64,000 nucleotides of DNA from Austropuccinia psidii. Its lineage: Eukaryota > Basidiomycota > Pucciniomycetes > Pucciniales > Sphaerophragmiaceae. The notes beneath the pieces were generated by a model. It was not told the origin of the DNA. It worked only from the letters and a program-made list of their open reading frames with translations, and made no database searches. The stretch's first letter is position 1, and the number at the start of each line of letters is the position of its first letter. The stretch lies in contig JALGQZ010000011.1 in NCBI GenBank assembly GCA_023105745.1, forward strand, positions 14,227,975-14,291,974, in the 5' to 3' direction. A program made the position numbers and the translations under genes. Below are positions 1 to 11,162 of the stretch, one piece after another.

Positions 1-700
1 TCATCATGTATTATACTTATAATTTACATATGTAATTGAATTCAATTGTACAGTTCAATACAGTAATAATTGACGCCTCATATGTAAATCAAAGTTCACT
101 TATGTAATACATGCGCACATTTTGACATTTCAATTGAATTTAATTGAAAATACTTCAATTCCTCATAACTTCTAAACTAAACACAACACCTCAATTTTAA
201 CACAAAAATTGATGGTTAACACCACATGTGGTGGGAATTAAATTAAGGTTTTGAGGATTTCCAACTTTTGTATTGAAAATACTAAAAACTTAATTTAAGC
301 TTATTTAGAGTTGAGTTACAAGAATTTCACTCAAAGGTGACCCCACCTGATTTTTTATGAGGAATCCAATGGTGAAATAATTTTTATGTGTTTATTTATT
401 GAATAAAAAGTTATAATAATTTTTATTTAACTTTTTTCCAAATTTATTTATTTTTTTCACAATTTTGTTAAAATTTCATTTTTACTTAATTTTTTCAAGT
501 ACAAATGTAATTTTATACTTATAGAATTTAATGTATTTTTATTCTTAAATTGTAATTAATTTTTTTATTTTTAATATAATTTTATATTTATATTTTGATT
601 TTTATTTTAATAATATAAATAAATTCATTTTATTTATATTAATATGTTATTTTTGTATTTGTGGTCTTTTGGGTATATGAAGTTACCTCTAAGGCTCACA
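1..700 (-). repeat. 3' LTR of Gypsy element A, cut by window edge
   Basis: This is the first 700 bases of a family-A LTR, read on the minus strand. It ends at 700 with the complement of the LTR start TGTGAGCCTT and is followed at once by a polypurine tract. It matches the LTRs of D and E and the solo LTR at 33650-37506 along its length. Complete family-A LTRs here are 1816-1839 bp, so more than 1.1 kb lies outside the window. Confidence 0.93.
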
Positions 701-722
701 TTCCCTCCCCCTAAAAAAGAAT
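701..722 (-). other. Polypurine tract of element A
   Basis: On the minus strand this reads as a run of A followed by AGGGGGAGGGAA directly abutting the LTR start. The same tract precedes the 3' LTRs of D (27821-27840) and E (43550-43568). In LTR retrotransposons this RNase H-resistant tract primes plus-strand DNA synthesis. Confidence 0.85.
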
Positions 723-723
723 A

Positions 724-3700
724 TTACTTTGTAATATTGGTGTTTCTAGTGTTTCTGAATCTCCTGAGGAGTTTGGTAGCTTTTGGTATATCTTTTTGTT
801 CTAACCATTAATCTTCACAAGTTGGGTCACTGTACCTAACAAGGTATTCCCTTACTTTCTTGGTCCTTATTTTCCTTTCTTTAAGAACTTTGGTAATTTT
901 CTTAGTACCAGATGCCTCAATAGGAGTTATAACTTGGGGAATCTTATTCCTCAAGGGAAATTTCTCAGCATCACTAGATTTGTATGGCTTTATCAAGCTT
1001 AATGGAAATGTAGGGTGCTTATTGCTAAGCTCTTCAGATAATTCTACTTCAACAGCATTTTCTCTATGGAGGGCCTTAATCACAAAAGGTCCTGAAAATG
1101 AGTATTTCAACTTTTTACATCCTTTGATGTTATTGAAGTTAGTGGTGGATACAAGAACTAGGTCCCCCACTTTGAAATCTGGAGTTGCATGTGATTTATC
1201 CCATTTATCTCTAGCATATGCAAAAGAGTCCTCCATGCATCTTACTGCATGCTTTCTAGCTTTGTCTAGCATTCCTTTGAAGCTAGCAGCTGTGGGATGT
1301 ATTTCAATTAAGTCTTTCCTCAAGGAATCTTGGGGTAACTTGGGGTTCCATCCTTTTTCTAGAATAGCAGGAGTCTGATTGGTACTGGCATGGATTGATG
1401 TTTTATATGCTAATTCCAGTTCTGGCAACAGAGTACACCAATCATGGGTAAATCCATCACAATCCCTGAATTCAAGGCCATATGCACAAAATCTTCTCAC
1501 CATGTCCTCTAAGGTTTGGATCATCCTTTCAGCCAGGCCATCAGTTTGTTGGTGGTAGGCTGTAGAGAAAGACAGTTTAGTGCCAAATAATTGGTGAAGA
1601 TTTGTCCATAGTGCTGAAGTGAATTTGGGATCTCTATCACTGATGATATTTGTAAATATCCCAGTCCATGACACTACTCTATTCCATATCAGAAGAGCTG
1701 TATCCATGGCTGTATCATCTTTGTGACATGGTAAAAAGATTGGAGTTTTACTGAATCTGTCCACAATTACTAGGCAAGCATTATAGCTCCTGTCACCTCC
1801 TGGTGGTAGTCCAGTTACCCAATCCATATGGACAATTTCCTAAGGTCTGTTTGGTTCTTGGACTTTTATCATATTTCCAAGTCTTTTGCCTGTAGATTTA
1901 TTTGCCTTTTGGCATCTGTCACAGGTTTTGCAATACTCTGCAACATCTTTCTGCCACATTGGCCACCATATGCAGGTCTTTACTTTCTCTCTTGTTCTGT
2001 CTTCAGACAGATGTCCTGAAAAGGGACTATCATGGCACTCTTTCAGTACAAGATTGATTAATGACCTGTCTATAACTGTCATGACACATGTGTGCTTGGT
2101 TCTGTGGCAAATTATTCCATCCAGTAGGTGAAATCTTCCTTCATCATAAGATTTTCTCCATACTTCATCCAAGGCATGTATTAGAGAGTTTTCTTTACAG
2201 TCTTTGTTAAGTAATTGGCATAAGATGCTACAATTCTTATCTTGAGTGTAGCTACTTCTGACTTCTTCAAAGAAGGTGGTGTTCAAGTCTGTAACACTTA
2301 TTCCTTCTATTGGAATTTGTGGTGAAGCTTCTTCTGGCACATAAGCAGGATTATCAATATTATTTGGTAATGGCCATCTGCTTAGTCCATCTGCATTCTT
2401 ATGAATATTCCCATCCTTATGAACAATAGTCATATTGCCTCTGTATTCTTGTATGGCTATTTGCCATCTGAGCATGTGTCTGTTGGGTGTTTTCATGTTC
2501 AAAAGTGATTTGACAGCTGTACAATCTGTTATCACTTCAAAAACACATCCCTCTAAGAAGTAGTTCAATTTCTCCAAGGCCCAGACAAGGCATAGATATT
2601 CCATCTGACTTGCTCCATATCTGGCTTCAGTTGGTTTGATTTGCCTGGATATGAAACATATGGGTCCTTCTACAGGCTTATCATTTATGATCTGAACTTG
2701 GTGAAGTGCAGCACCCAGTCCATCCCCTGATGCATCAATATACAGTTTGAAAGGCAATTTAAAGTCTGGCATCAGTAAGAGTGGAGCAGTGGTCAATGCT
2801 TCTCTTAGAGACTCAAAAGCTTTGACTCTGTCAACAGTCATTTCAAATACTGTGTCTTTGTCACACAACTTATAAAGTGGTCTTGCTATGGATGCAAAAT
2901 CTTTAACATGTTGCCTGTAATATCCTGCAAAACCTAAGAATGATTGAATTTCCTTCTTATTCTGAGGCATGGGCTTTAACAATACTGCTGCAACTTTGTT
3001 TTTGTCAATTCCAAGGGACAAACCAGATACAACATGTCCTAGTGCTTTAAGTTCTTTAAATCCAAAATGGCATTTCTTCAAGGAGATTTTCATGTTTACT
3101 GATTGAATTTTTGCCAAAACTCTGGACAATCTGTACATGTTCTCTTCCCAAGTCTTGGAACATACAATAATGTCATCAATGTAAATGATTAACCATCCCT
3201 CTGAGAGTTCTTCAGGTAAAATTTCATTCATCATTCTTTGGAAGTGTGAAGGTGCATTTTTGATACCAAAGGGCATCCTCAAGTATTCATACACTCCACA
3301 ATGAACAATAATTCTCAAGTATTTTCTTGCTCTTGGTGTTACCACATTTTGATGGAATCCTTTAAGGGCATCCATAGTGGCTATATACACTGCTTGAGAT
3401 ATTTGAGTAAGGGCAATTTGGATTTTTGGTATTGGGTATCTTTCTGGAACAGTGTAAGTGTTCAGAGCTCTGAAGTCTCCAACCATTCTGGATTTTCCAT
3501 TATGCCAAGCTACTATGACTGGTGTAGTTATTTCTACTTCTTCATTGTGGCCTACTTTTCTTATTACACCAAGGTCCAGAAGTTCTTTGATATGAATTTC
3601 TAGAGCTTCTCTTGATTTTGGACTTGCTGGATAAGCAGGTCTTCTTAAGAGTGGTGGGTAATGTCTCTCAATGTTAAGAATGATGTCAACCTCATGACCA

Positions 3701-5966
3701 ATAATTGCTCCTAGAGGCTCTTTGTCTGTATCAAATGCTCCTCTGTGGTCATAAAAAAGGGAAGAAAGTTCATCTTCTTGTTTATCAGTCAGATGAAGGC
3801 TTATTTCAGCCTCATTTAACTGTCCAGACTTGAATTTCTCTAACTCTAAGTTGACTGGTGATACTTTGTTCACTGTAATTTGTCTTTTAAATGGTAAAAA
3901 GGCAAATTTTTGGCGCTTATTGTCTCCAATAGTAAAGTATCTGTCTTTGTTATTATGCAAATCTATCCCATACATGATTAAATAGTCATTTCCCAATATA
4001 AAATGGGTACTAGAGCAATTTTCCATAACAAAAAATTCAACTGTGATTCTTAAATTCCCATTTATGTGTGGGAATATGACATTGGTCTCAAAGATTCCTA
4101 ATGCTTTCATTGGGTTACTCGCACTGTTGAATTTTATACCATCAATTGGTAACAATTGTTCTTCAAAATTTGGTACACAAGTCTTAAGAAAAGATTTTCC
4201 AACACAAGAGCAGAAGGCTCCTGGGTCAAGCAAAATTTTGGTGGGCTTGTTGTCAATTACCACTTCTGTTATACAGGAGTTACCAGCTGTATAACCTTTT
4301 CCTCTGTTTGGTTTTGTCTTCATAAGCTGTGCATCTTTAATTTTTGATAAATCAACTTGACCATTGCTCAATTGTGGCAAGTGGGAATAAGATTCCATGA
4401 TGTCAAAAGTGGCATTAAACTTTTCTATATCTTTTGAGGATTCCGAAAATATGGATGACTTATCATCAGAATTGTCTTCAATTATTTCTTCTTTTTCAAT
4501 GTCAATTTCATTGATTTTCCCCCTTTCTGGACATGTATTGGCTAAATGGGTGGTGCTTTGGCAAATATGGCACTTTCTGACTGTATCTGCAGCTTTATAT
4601 TTATTATTAGAATTTTCTGTGGGGTTTTTTCCACAGAATCTTTCCAAGGTGTATTAAACCTTGTTTTGAGATTCACCCTACTAGAACCAATTTTGGTTCT
4701 GGTTGTTACTTCTTCTAATATATTGATAATATCCTCTGCTGAAGATTGTTCAGTAGTCCTGCTTTTGACAGCATGCTCTAAGTCACCTCCACATTGTCTC
4801 AGAATCTTTCTGTGGATCATAAATTCTGACATGTCAGGGTATAATGCTGTTAGTCTGTCTTTTTGTTGGGAAAACCATGGTTAAGCTTTGTCTTTTTTAG
4901 CATTAAATTTGGCAGATTTAAAGGCTGTTTCCATTTTAAATCTCCAAGCATCATTGGCCCATTTGTTGATAATTTGGGTTTTCCACCAAGTCCAACTCTG
5001 GTGTCCATGTGCTTGTCTTATTTTGATGTACCATCTGTGAGCTGATCTGGTAAACAAGGTGTTAAACCTGGCTGTTACTAATCTGTCTGGTAATTCAAAA
5101 TCCTCTTTGATCATGTCAATACCTCTAATGAATTCCATATGGTCATACTGTCCTTCACCACTGAAGTGAGGCCATTCTTTAAGTTTTGGAACTTCTTTCA
5201 AGAGTGCTTGGCCCATTGATGGTTCCAAGTTATGGAAATAAGTGGATAATTCATTTTTTAATTGTGAATTATCAGGATCCAATACTTGTGGATTTGAAAT
5301 TCTTGCGCCCTCATTTTGATTTAGAGGTGTAGAAATTCTTGGTAAGGTGTTCGGTATTTGTTCAATGTCATTCATTTTACTGTTGCTACACCTTTGGGAA
5401 TTTCTGTATTCATGTTGGAAGCTTTGTATTAAATTTATTACTTCAATTTTATACATGTCTTCTTTATGTGTCAGTTCTTGCCATAACTCTGTCTGTCTTG
5501 TATTATCAGCAGTGACTTGATTCAATCTCATTGATAATTTTGATATTTCTTCTTGTGAAGCATCAAAACACTTTTTCAAGGCAATGGTGTATGTCTTTAC
5601 TTCAGTAAATGAATTTGAAATGTCATCAAGGACTTTCTTGTTATCTGTCTTGATAATATTTATGGCTTGTTTAATTCTTGTTTCAATTATGTTATCAATA
5701 TTGAATTTAGAATATTTATCTGTTAATTCTTTAATAATGGCAGATTGTTCATTTATTTTATTGTTAGAAGAATTATCATTATTGGAATTTTTAATTGTTC
5801 TTAAAACCTTGTCAAAACACATAAGTGTTTCATTAATTTGGCACAGACTCAGGTTGTTTGTTATAATGTTGTTACAAATGGTTTCATTTTTATCAGAAAG
5901 ATGTTTTTTCACGTCATTTATAGCATTATACAACTCTGGGATGGAATCAAATATGTCAGAAATCAT
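724..5966 (-). pseudogene. Gag-Pol polyprotein of element A, broken
   Basis: This is a Ty3/Gypsy Gag-Pol reading frame. Order on the minus strand: coiled-coil-like N-terminal part, capsid-like region (near 5200-4700), CX2CX4HX4C zinc knuckle (4531-4572), retroviral-type protease with D-P-G-A in place of D-S/T-G-A (4216-4227), reverse transcriptase with YIDD (3172-3183), RNase H, integrase with HHCC finger and D, D, E residues, and a chromodomain-like tail (REYLVRYSDPT). The frame is open further upstream to an ATG at 6626, but that stretch overlaps ORF1. ATG 5966 is the first start after ORF1. Breaks, judged against copy E: stop at 4881-4883 (Leu codon), a 1-nt loss near 4635 that shifts frame, stop at 1840-1842 (Trp codon) and stop at 808-810. 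The product would normally process into structural and replication enzymes of a virus-like particle. Confidence 0.9.
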
Positions 5967-6874
5967 TTCTGGAATCTTAATCTGGCTTCCTCCTTCTTCT
6001 ATAATTCCATCATGGTTCTGCCCATCTGAAATACATTTTCCATGGCATCCTGCTGAATCTTCGGGTTTCTGTAGCCCTGGCTGTAAGGTTTTGGGGCTGG
6101 TGCCTTCCCTTTGCCCTTGTTTGGAGTTTGTGGCTGCTTTTTCACGTTGGAATTGCTGCTGCTGGCCACTGGGGCTGTTTTTTGCACTGGTTTGGGTGGT
6201 GGAGGGTTGTTTTTCCTCCATTCTAGTGTCAATAGCATCATGTGTTTCTTCTCCATCAATGGATGCCATCCATTGAGCCATTTGCAAGTGTTGGGATGGC
6301 CCAAGAATTTTCTTACTGTCAGGTAAGAATTCATGCAATTCTTCCACAGGTCTGCAAGGATCGGGTACTCCTTGAATTGAAGTGCATTGTTGTATGCACT
6401 GTGGCTGGCTTTGTATATGTCCACAGAGGCTTGTTGTGGTGGTGTCAGCTCTTTTTGAAGGTAAAATAGTATTATCAGCTTCAGAATGACCCAATTTAGT
6501 TGTTTGGAAGTCATCAACTGACCCTTTTCCTTCTGTACCTGATTGGCCTCTGCCATAATCACGTCTATTACCTTTTTGGGAGATTCTTGAGGGGTTGTAG
6601 CTGGCTCCTGACCTGGTTGAAGGCATAATTATGGTTTAAAAAGGTTTAAAATAGTATTTTTACGTCAAAAACTTGCTATTGGCCATAGCTTTTCCTTTCT
6701 GAAGGGTATTACTTATGTCCAAGTTAATCAATTCAGAAGATTTTGGTTCAGGTTGGTTATTTTGAGTCACAATAACAGTACTATTATGGTCTGAATTAAT
6801 AGTGCTTGCAGGAACAATGCTGGTGACTGTTGAGGCTGTTTCAATGTTTTCTTGTCTTACCACGTTGTCAGACA
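5963..6874 (-). pseudogene. Element A ORF1 (two exons), nearly intact
   Basis: This is a reading frame distinct from gag-pol, of unknown function. Exon 1 is 6677-6874 (198 nt), the intron 6613-6676, and exon 2 5963-6612 (650 nt). The exon lengths match D and E exactly. In copy A the donor is GCAAGT rather than GTAAGT; GC donors are rare but functional in eukaryotes. Joining the exons keeps phase (A + GT). Exon 2 holds a conserved block (QQASVDIYK, then CMNSYLTVRKFLGH), a Pro/Lys-rich linker, and a C-terminal motif PYSQGYR...NVFQM.RTMMEL. A TAG at 5999-6001 (Gln codon elsewhere) removes the last 11 residues or so. No domain recognised. Exon 1 lacks its own in-frame ATG here (GTG where D has ATG). 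Confidence 0.6.
6613..6676 (-). other. Predicted intron in ORF1 of element A
   Basis: A 64-nt intron with a GC donor (GCAAGT) and acceptor CAACCAG. The homologous introns in D (26038-26102) and E (49484-49548) are 65 nt with canonical GTAAGT donors. Removing it links two long open frames in the correct phase in all three copies. Confidence 0.55.
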
Positions 6875-6876
6875 CT

Positions 6877-7095
6877 AAAATTAATGAAAAACCAATTAAT
6901 TAAGTAAAAAAAGGATATTTCAAGAAAGAAATAAAAATATAAGCCTCACTTATAATATAAAAAAATTTATTTTTTATGGATTTTTTGGATTATAAGTATT
7001 TTTTATATGTTTTTAAATTTTTCAATATAAGAAAAAAGATTTAAAAAGAGTAAAGAAATATGTCACAGGTAAAATATCATGGCTGGGCCCCCAAA
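6877..7095 (-). other. Untranslated leader and primer-binding site of element A
   Basis: This AT-rich leader lies between the 5' LTR and ORF1. Directly after the LTR end (minus strand) comes TTTGGGGGCCCAGCC, the putative primer-binding site, offset two bases from the LTR and starting TGGGGG. I could not assign the tRNA. The leader ends in a pyrimidine-rich TTAATTTTAG acceptor-like sequence directly before exon 1 of ORF1. Nothing else is seen here. Confidence 0.6.
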
Positions 7096-7483
7096 TGTAA
7101 GGTGTGGATATGAAACTTTGATTAAAAATCAAGTACTTTTCCTGTCCTCAAAATTTGTATAAGGTAAAAATCAATTAAAAATAGTAAATAATATTATGTT
7201 TAAGAGATAACACGCCAATTTTATTGTTTATAACTTTATGAGTATAAAACAATAATATTATAAAAATTTATTGTTTTACCAACAATAAAAATTTATCCAA
7301 AAAATACTCTACAACAGATATTTTAAGGCTACAAAAGGAATTTCTTCAAGAGCAATTTCAATTGGAATTAATTGAGCAAAGAAGTGCAAGCAATTAATTA
7401 AAGAACAAAGTCTTTAAAAATAATATTAAAGAGAAAACACACCCAAAAGTGACCAGAGTGAATTTGGAAACAAAGTGACAAAG
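7096..7483 (-). repeat. Truncated 5' LTR of element A
   Basis: This 388-bp piece is the end portion (toward the primer-binding site) of a family-A LTR. It stops abruptly at 7483, where the LTR of element B starts. The missing remainder is not found on the far side of B, so a simple insertion of B into this LTR does not explain the arrangement. Confidence 0.9.
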
Positions 7484-9677
7484 TGTGAGCCTGTGAGGTA
7501 TGTATAACATACCCATAAGGCCACAAATGATTTTACAGACAGTTAATTTTGTCTTAAACAGACTTTTTAGTTGAATTTAAAATAAAAAATAACAAAAAAT
7601 AAGTATAACGTTTTTTTGGATAAACAAAGTTATAATTATTATGTCATTTTTGGATTCTACACCAAAAATAACCTAGGGTACACCCATAGGGTGTTATACC
7701 CAAAAACACTTATTTCTTGTGTTATTGGAAGATTTAAGAATCTCACAGTACTAATGTAGCTTTTTTAACATTTTTTAAAATTGTTAAATTTAAGCTTAAT
7801 TAAGCTTAAATTTAAAGTTACATAAGGTTTATGCAACTTTACCAAAATCTTAGTTAAAATTGAGGTGTTGTGTATATTTACTGAATTGGCTAAGGATTTG
7901 CCATACAGAATGTAAATCCTGCGTGAGCTCAATTTAAAAGGGTTTAAAGCCATGGTATGGCTTTAAATAAATAAAAGGGCAAAATCCATGCAAAAAGGTG
8001 GGACAAAGGAAAAAGACCAAATAGAGCTGGGGTACCCAACTTTTTGGATCTGCAAGGACTCAATTAAGGTTTTCCACCTGTATTGGAGGATTTTCAACCT
8101 TATTTAAAATTTAACATTAGAATTTGATCCAACCTTAAGGTTTAAACTGGTTTTATCCCAATTTGGACAGGAATTTCAAGCTTCCAAAGGGTAAATCGCA
8201 ATATGCAGGCTTGAAATCAAGGTTTTAAGAACTGTCAAAGCTTAATAAAGCTTAAAAACCTTAAATAAGTTTAAAACTTTAAAGTTTCAAGCATAAAAAC
8301 CTTATCAAAAGCTAAGGTTTGGTGTGTATTGCTATTTTACATGGAAAAATAGCAATAACTTCAAAAATTCATTCAAAATCCAATTCTTAATGGATTTTTT
8401 TGAAACTTTCACACAGCTTAGAATTTAATATTATCTATATATAAATTAAACTTTAAGTATCTTTTATAAATAAATTTCCTGGGTAATTAGCCTGGAAATT
8501 TACTCTTGTAATTAAACTGAAAGAAAATTATGATTTCTTTAAAAATTAATTAAAAATTGAGTTTAAGAGATTTCTGCTTGAAACTCTATCTTTAAGTTTT
8601 TCATGTGATGAGCTTTAATATAAATAAGTTTATTCATATTAAAAACTTGGTAATAGTTAGTTTAAAGGAGGATTAAAGCTACATGGAGTTAAGAATAACA
8701 CTGGTAACTTTAAATTGGAATTAGAAACAAGTTGCCTTAAGTTAAGAACTTTGTTTTTAAGTATTGTTTTTCAGTTTTGACCTGAGCACGCCCTCTATAT
8801 TCATTATTAATCATGAGAGCTTCTCTGAAGACATAAAAAGAGTCTTTTCATCACTGTTTTTGTCCATCATTCATCATCAATCCAATCATATTAGAAATTT
8901 AAACAGGTAAAATTTTATTATTTATAAGATATTATTATTAAAGTAATTCTTAAGTTATTTTATTCTTTATGAATTATAAATTAAAGAATTGAAGTCATAG
9001 AATTTAGATTATTGTTGTAATCATCAATAATATATTTTATATTATAAAATTATCATCTTAAATATCTTTTAAAATCCACAAATTCCTCTTAAAAACTCTT
9101 TCATCTTAAATTTTATCATAAAAAAGTTGTTTTATCTTTAAAATTATTGATTTTAGGCCTGTTTTTAACTTATAATTATTATTTAATATAATAACTGTTG
9201 TTGTTTGACTCGTTGTATTAAATAAATATTATAAGTAAGTTTTCTCTAAAATTCTATATTTTTTTATCTAGTATTAGTTTTTTTATATAGAATTTTTATT
9301 CTATAAGAATTATTTCTGCACAGTGTGTGTGTCATAATTCCTTTATAAATAATATTCCTATTCTTTATAAGTGGTTAATATTCATATTTCCATGTGTAAT
9401 TGTCTCATTAAGAGCTTTACAATTCTTATTGTTATAACTGTCAGTGACTATAACAATAATAGAATAATTATAATTCATTATAATTATAATTATTATTTTT
9501 TATTATTATATTTTTATAATAATAATTAAATTTATATTTTTTTATATAATTATTTTTAATAATCATATTTAAATTTGTGGTTATAATATTTTGTTATATT
9601 ATATATTTTTACTGAGGACAGTCATAGTACTCTTGATTTCGCTACTATTATCAAGAGTTTCATAGACAAACCTTACA
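7484..9677 (+). repeat. 5' LTR of element B (2194 bp)
   Basis: Starts TGTGAGCCTGTGAGG and ends ACCTTACA. It matches 16288-19058 throughout, except that the latter carries a 569-bp insertion. The first bases resemble the family-A LTR start (TGTGAGCCTTAGAGG), which suggests related lineages. The unoccupied site TATAAATA near 9350 is the empty target of the MITE present in the 3' LTR. Confidence 0.93.
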
Positions 9678-10216
9678 TTTGGGGGACTGGCCATGATTGT
9701 AACCAATTTTTGGGACATAAATCATATTCTAGACCTTATTTTACTGTTTTCTGACGTAAAATTGCCATATTTGTCTTAATATTGGCTTTTTTTGGGACTT
9801 ATCCCTTATAAATAATCTTTATAATATTAATAAAGTTATTTTTTCTTGGGAATATTGTTTGAAACAATATACTATTGAGTGACTTGGAATAAATTTCTTT
9901 TGTCTAACTAGTGGCTTTTTCACATCACAGACTTGAAATTTATTCTTTGAGTTATTCTAGTATAAAGTGAATAATAATACAATTTTGATTAATTAACTTG
10001 TTAATTGCATAATTATTATTTCTTCAAAGAAAATAATAAATCAAATAAAAAATTAAAAATCTTTACTAAAAAAATTTTTCTTTTATCATAGACATATTTC
10101 TTTATTTTTGACATAATTCGCCATAAATTACACTAAAACAAATTTATTGAATAAGTTGAGTTTATAAGTTATTTTTATTATTTGATAAAAAAACTTATAT
10201 TTTAAATTTTCTCTAG
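9678..10216 (+). other. Leader and primer-binding site of element B
   Basis: TTTGGGGGACTGGCC follows the LTR directly and is the putative primer-binding site, in the same position as TTTGGGGGCCCAGCC in family A. The rest is an AT-rich leader ending in TTTTCTCTAG at 10216, an acceptor-like sequence immediately before ORF1 exon 1. Nothing else is recognised. Confidence 0.6.
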
Positions 10217-11162
10217 TGTCTTCCATCAGAGAAAATTCTTCAGACTCTGAAACCTCAGAGTCCAGTATTGAAATTCAAACCAGCCCACCACCAAGGGGTT
10301 TGATAACCAAAGAGCCCTTTAAAGGTCCTGCAGGTGAATTCAATTCAATTTTACTCTATTTTTTATTAAAATTGACGTGAAATGACTCCTACTAGAAGTG
10401 GAAGTAACTACTCCATCCAATCAAATGGATCTGGACCAGGACATTCCAGCCACAAATCCAAAAGGCAAGAATGTCTTCCCAGAGGAGAGGCACAAATGGA
10501 GGATTCCAGAACTTCCACCAGTTCCCAAAGGTTAGCCAGAACCTTTGAGCCTCTTATTGAGAGTCCAGAAGCTGACATAACTGCTATTGCTGTTAGACCT
10601 GAACAATTTCCAACAGGCAGCTGTGGAAATTTATCAATCTAAATGGAAGTACAGGTTCTTGGCGTCAAAAAAACAAGAGTGGGAACTTCTCCCAAGTCTT
10701 TGGATACGGCCCATGAACTCTTATCTTCAAGTGAAGAAGTTCATGGGGCCAGAAAAGACAGAAGACCTTCTGATGGGTTGGACACCCATTTCTGTCAAAG
10801 GACAAGTCCAACAGATAAAAGCTTGGTTGAAAAACCAAAGCATGTTATCAGAGGATCAGAAGAAGAAGTTGGCCAAAGGCAAGGAAGCCAGCCCAGTGGA
10901 AGCTCCCCAAGCATCCACCAGCGAAAATCCGCCTCAAAAAGTGCCAAACAAGCCCAAGCAATCCCCAAAAACCACTCAGAAGGGCAAGCAAAAGGCAAAG
11001 GGAAAAGCAAAGCCCAAGTGGAACAAGCCTTACCCTCAGAATTACAGAATCCCAAAGAAGGAAAAGACAGCCATGGACAATGTGTTCAATATGGCAAGAA
11101 CCTTGATGGAATTCAAAAACAAGGAGGAGGAAAGATTGAACCAATCTTTCCCAAAGAAATAG
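10217..11162 (+). pseudogene. Element B ORF1 (two exons), with two stops
   Basis: This is a homologue of the family-A ORF1. Exon 1 is 10217-10333, the predicted intron 10334-10395 (donor GTGAAT, acceptor CTACTAG) and exon 2 10396-11162. The junction is phase-consistent (G + AA), the same phase as in A, D and E. Exon 1 begins TG-TCT directly after AG, as in family A. Exon 2 aligns to family A: QQAAVEIYQ, then PMNSYLQVKKFMGP, a Lys/Pro-rich linker, and PYPQNYRIPK...NVFNMARTLMEF. Stops at 10533-10535 (TAG) and 10578-10580 (TAA) lie between the splice site and the conserved block, so this copy is broken. The frame ends with TAG at 11160-11162, the position where family A has ATGA. Function unknown. 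Confidence 0.55.
10334..10395 (+). other. Predicted intron in ORF1 of element B
   Basis: A 62-nt intron with donor CAG/GTGAAT, a TTGAC motif 20 nt or so before the acceptor as a possible branch site, and acceptor CTACTAG. Phase and position match the family-A intron although the sequences have diverged. In the other frame it contains ATGACTCCTACTAG, start of a short M-x-x-TRSG peptide that is also conserved in family A. Confidence 0.45.

Noticed and set aside
860..1378. 172-codon plus-strand frame opposite the integrase of A, and similar antisense frames in E, D and B
   Set aside because: These are mirror frames of the conserved pol coding strand; they show no independent conservation and recur only because pol is repeated.
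808..6626. Repeat-induced point mutation (RIP) as cause of the stops
   Set aside because: Stops arise by C-to-T, C-to-A, G-to-T, T-to-A and indel changes, without the strong one-type bias expected for RIP.
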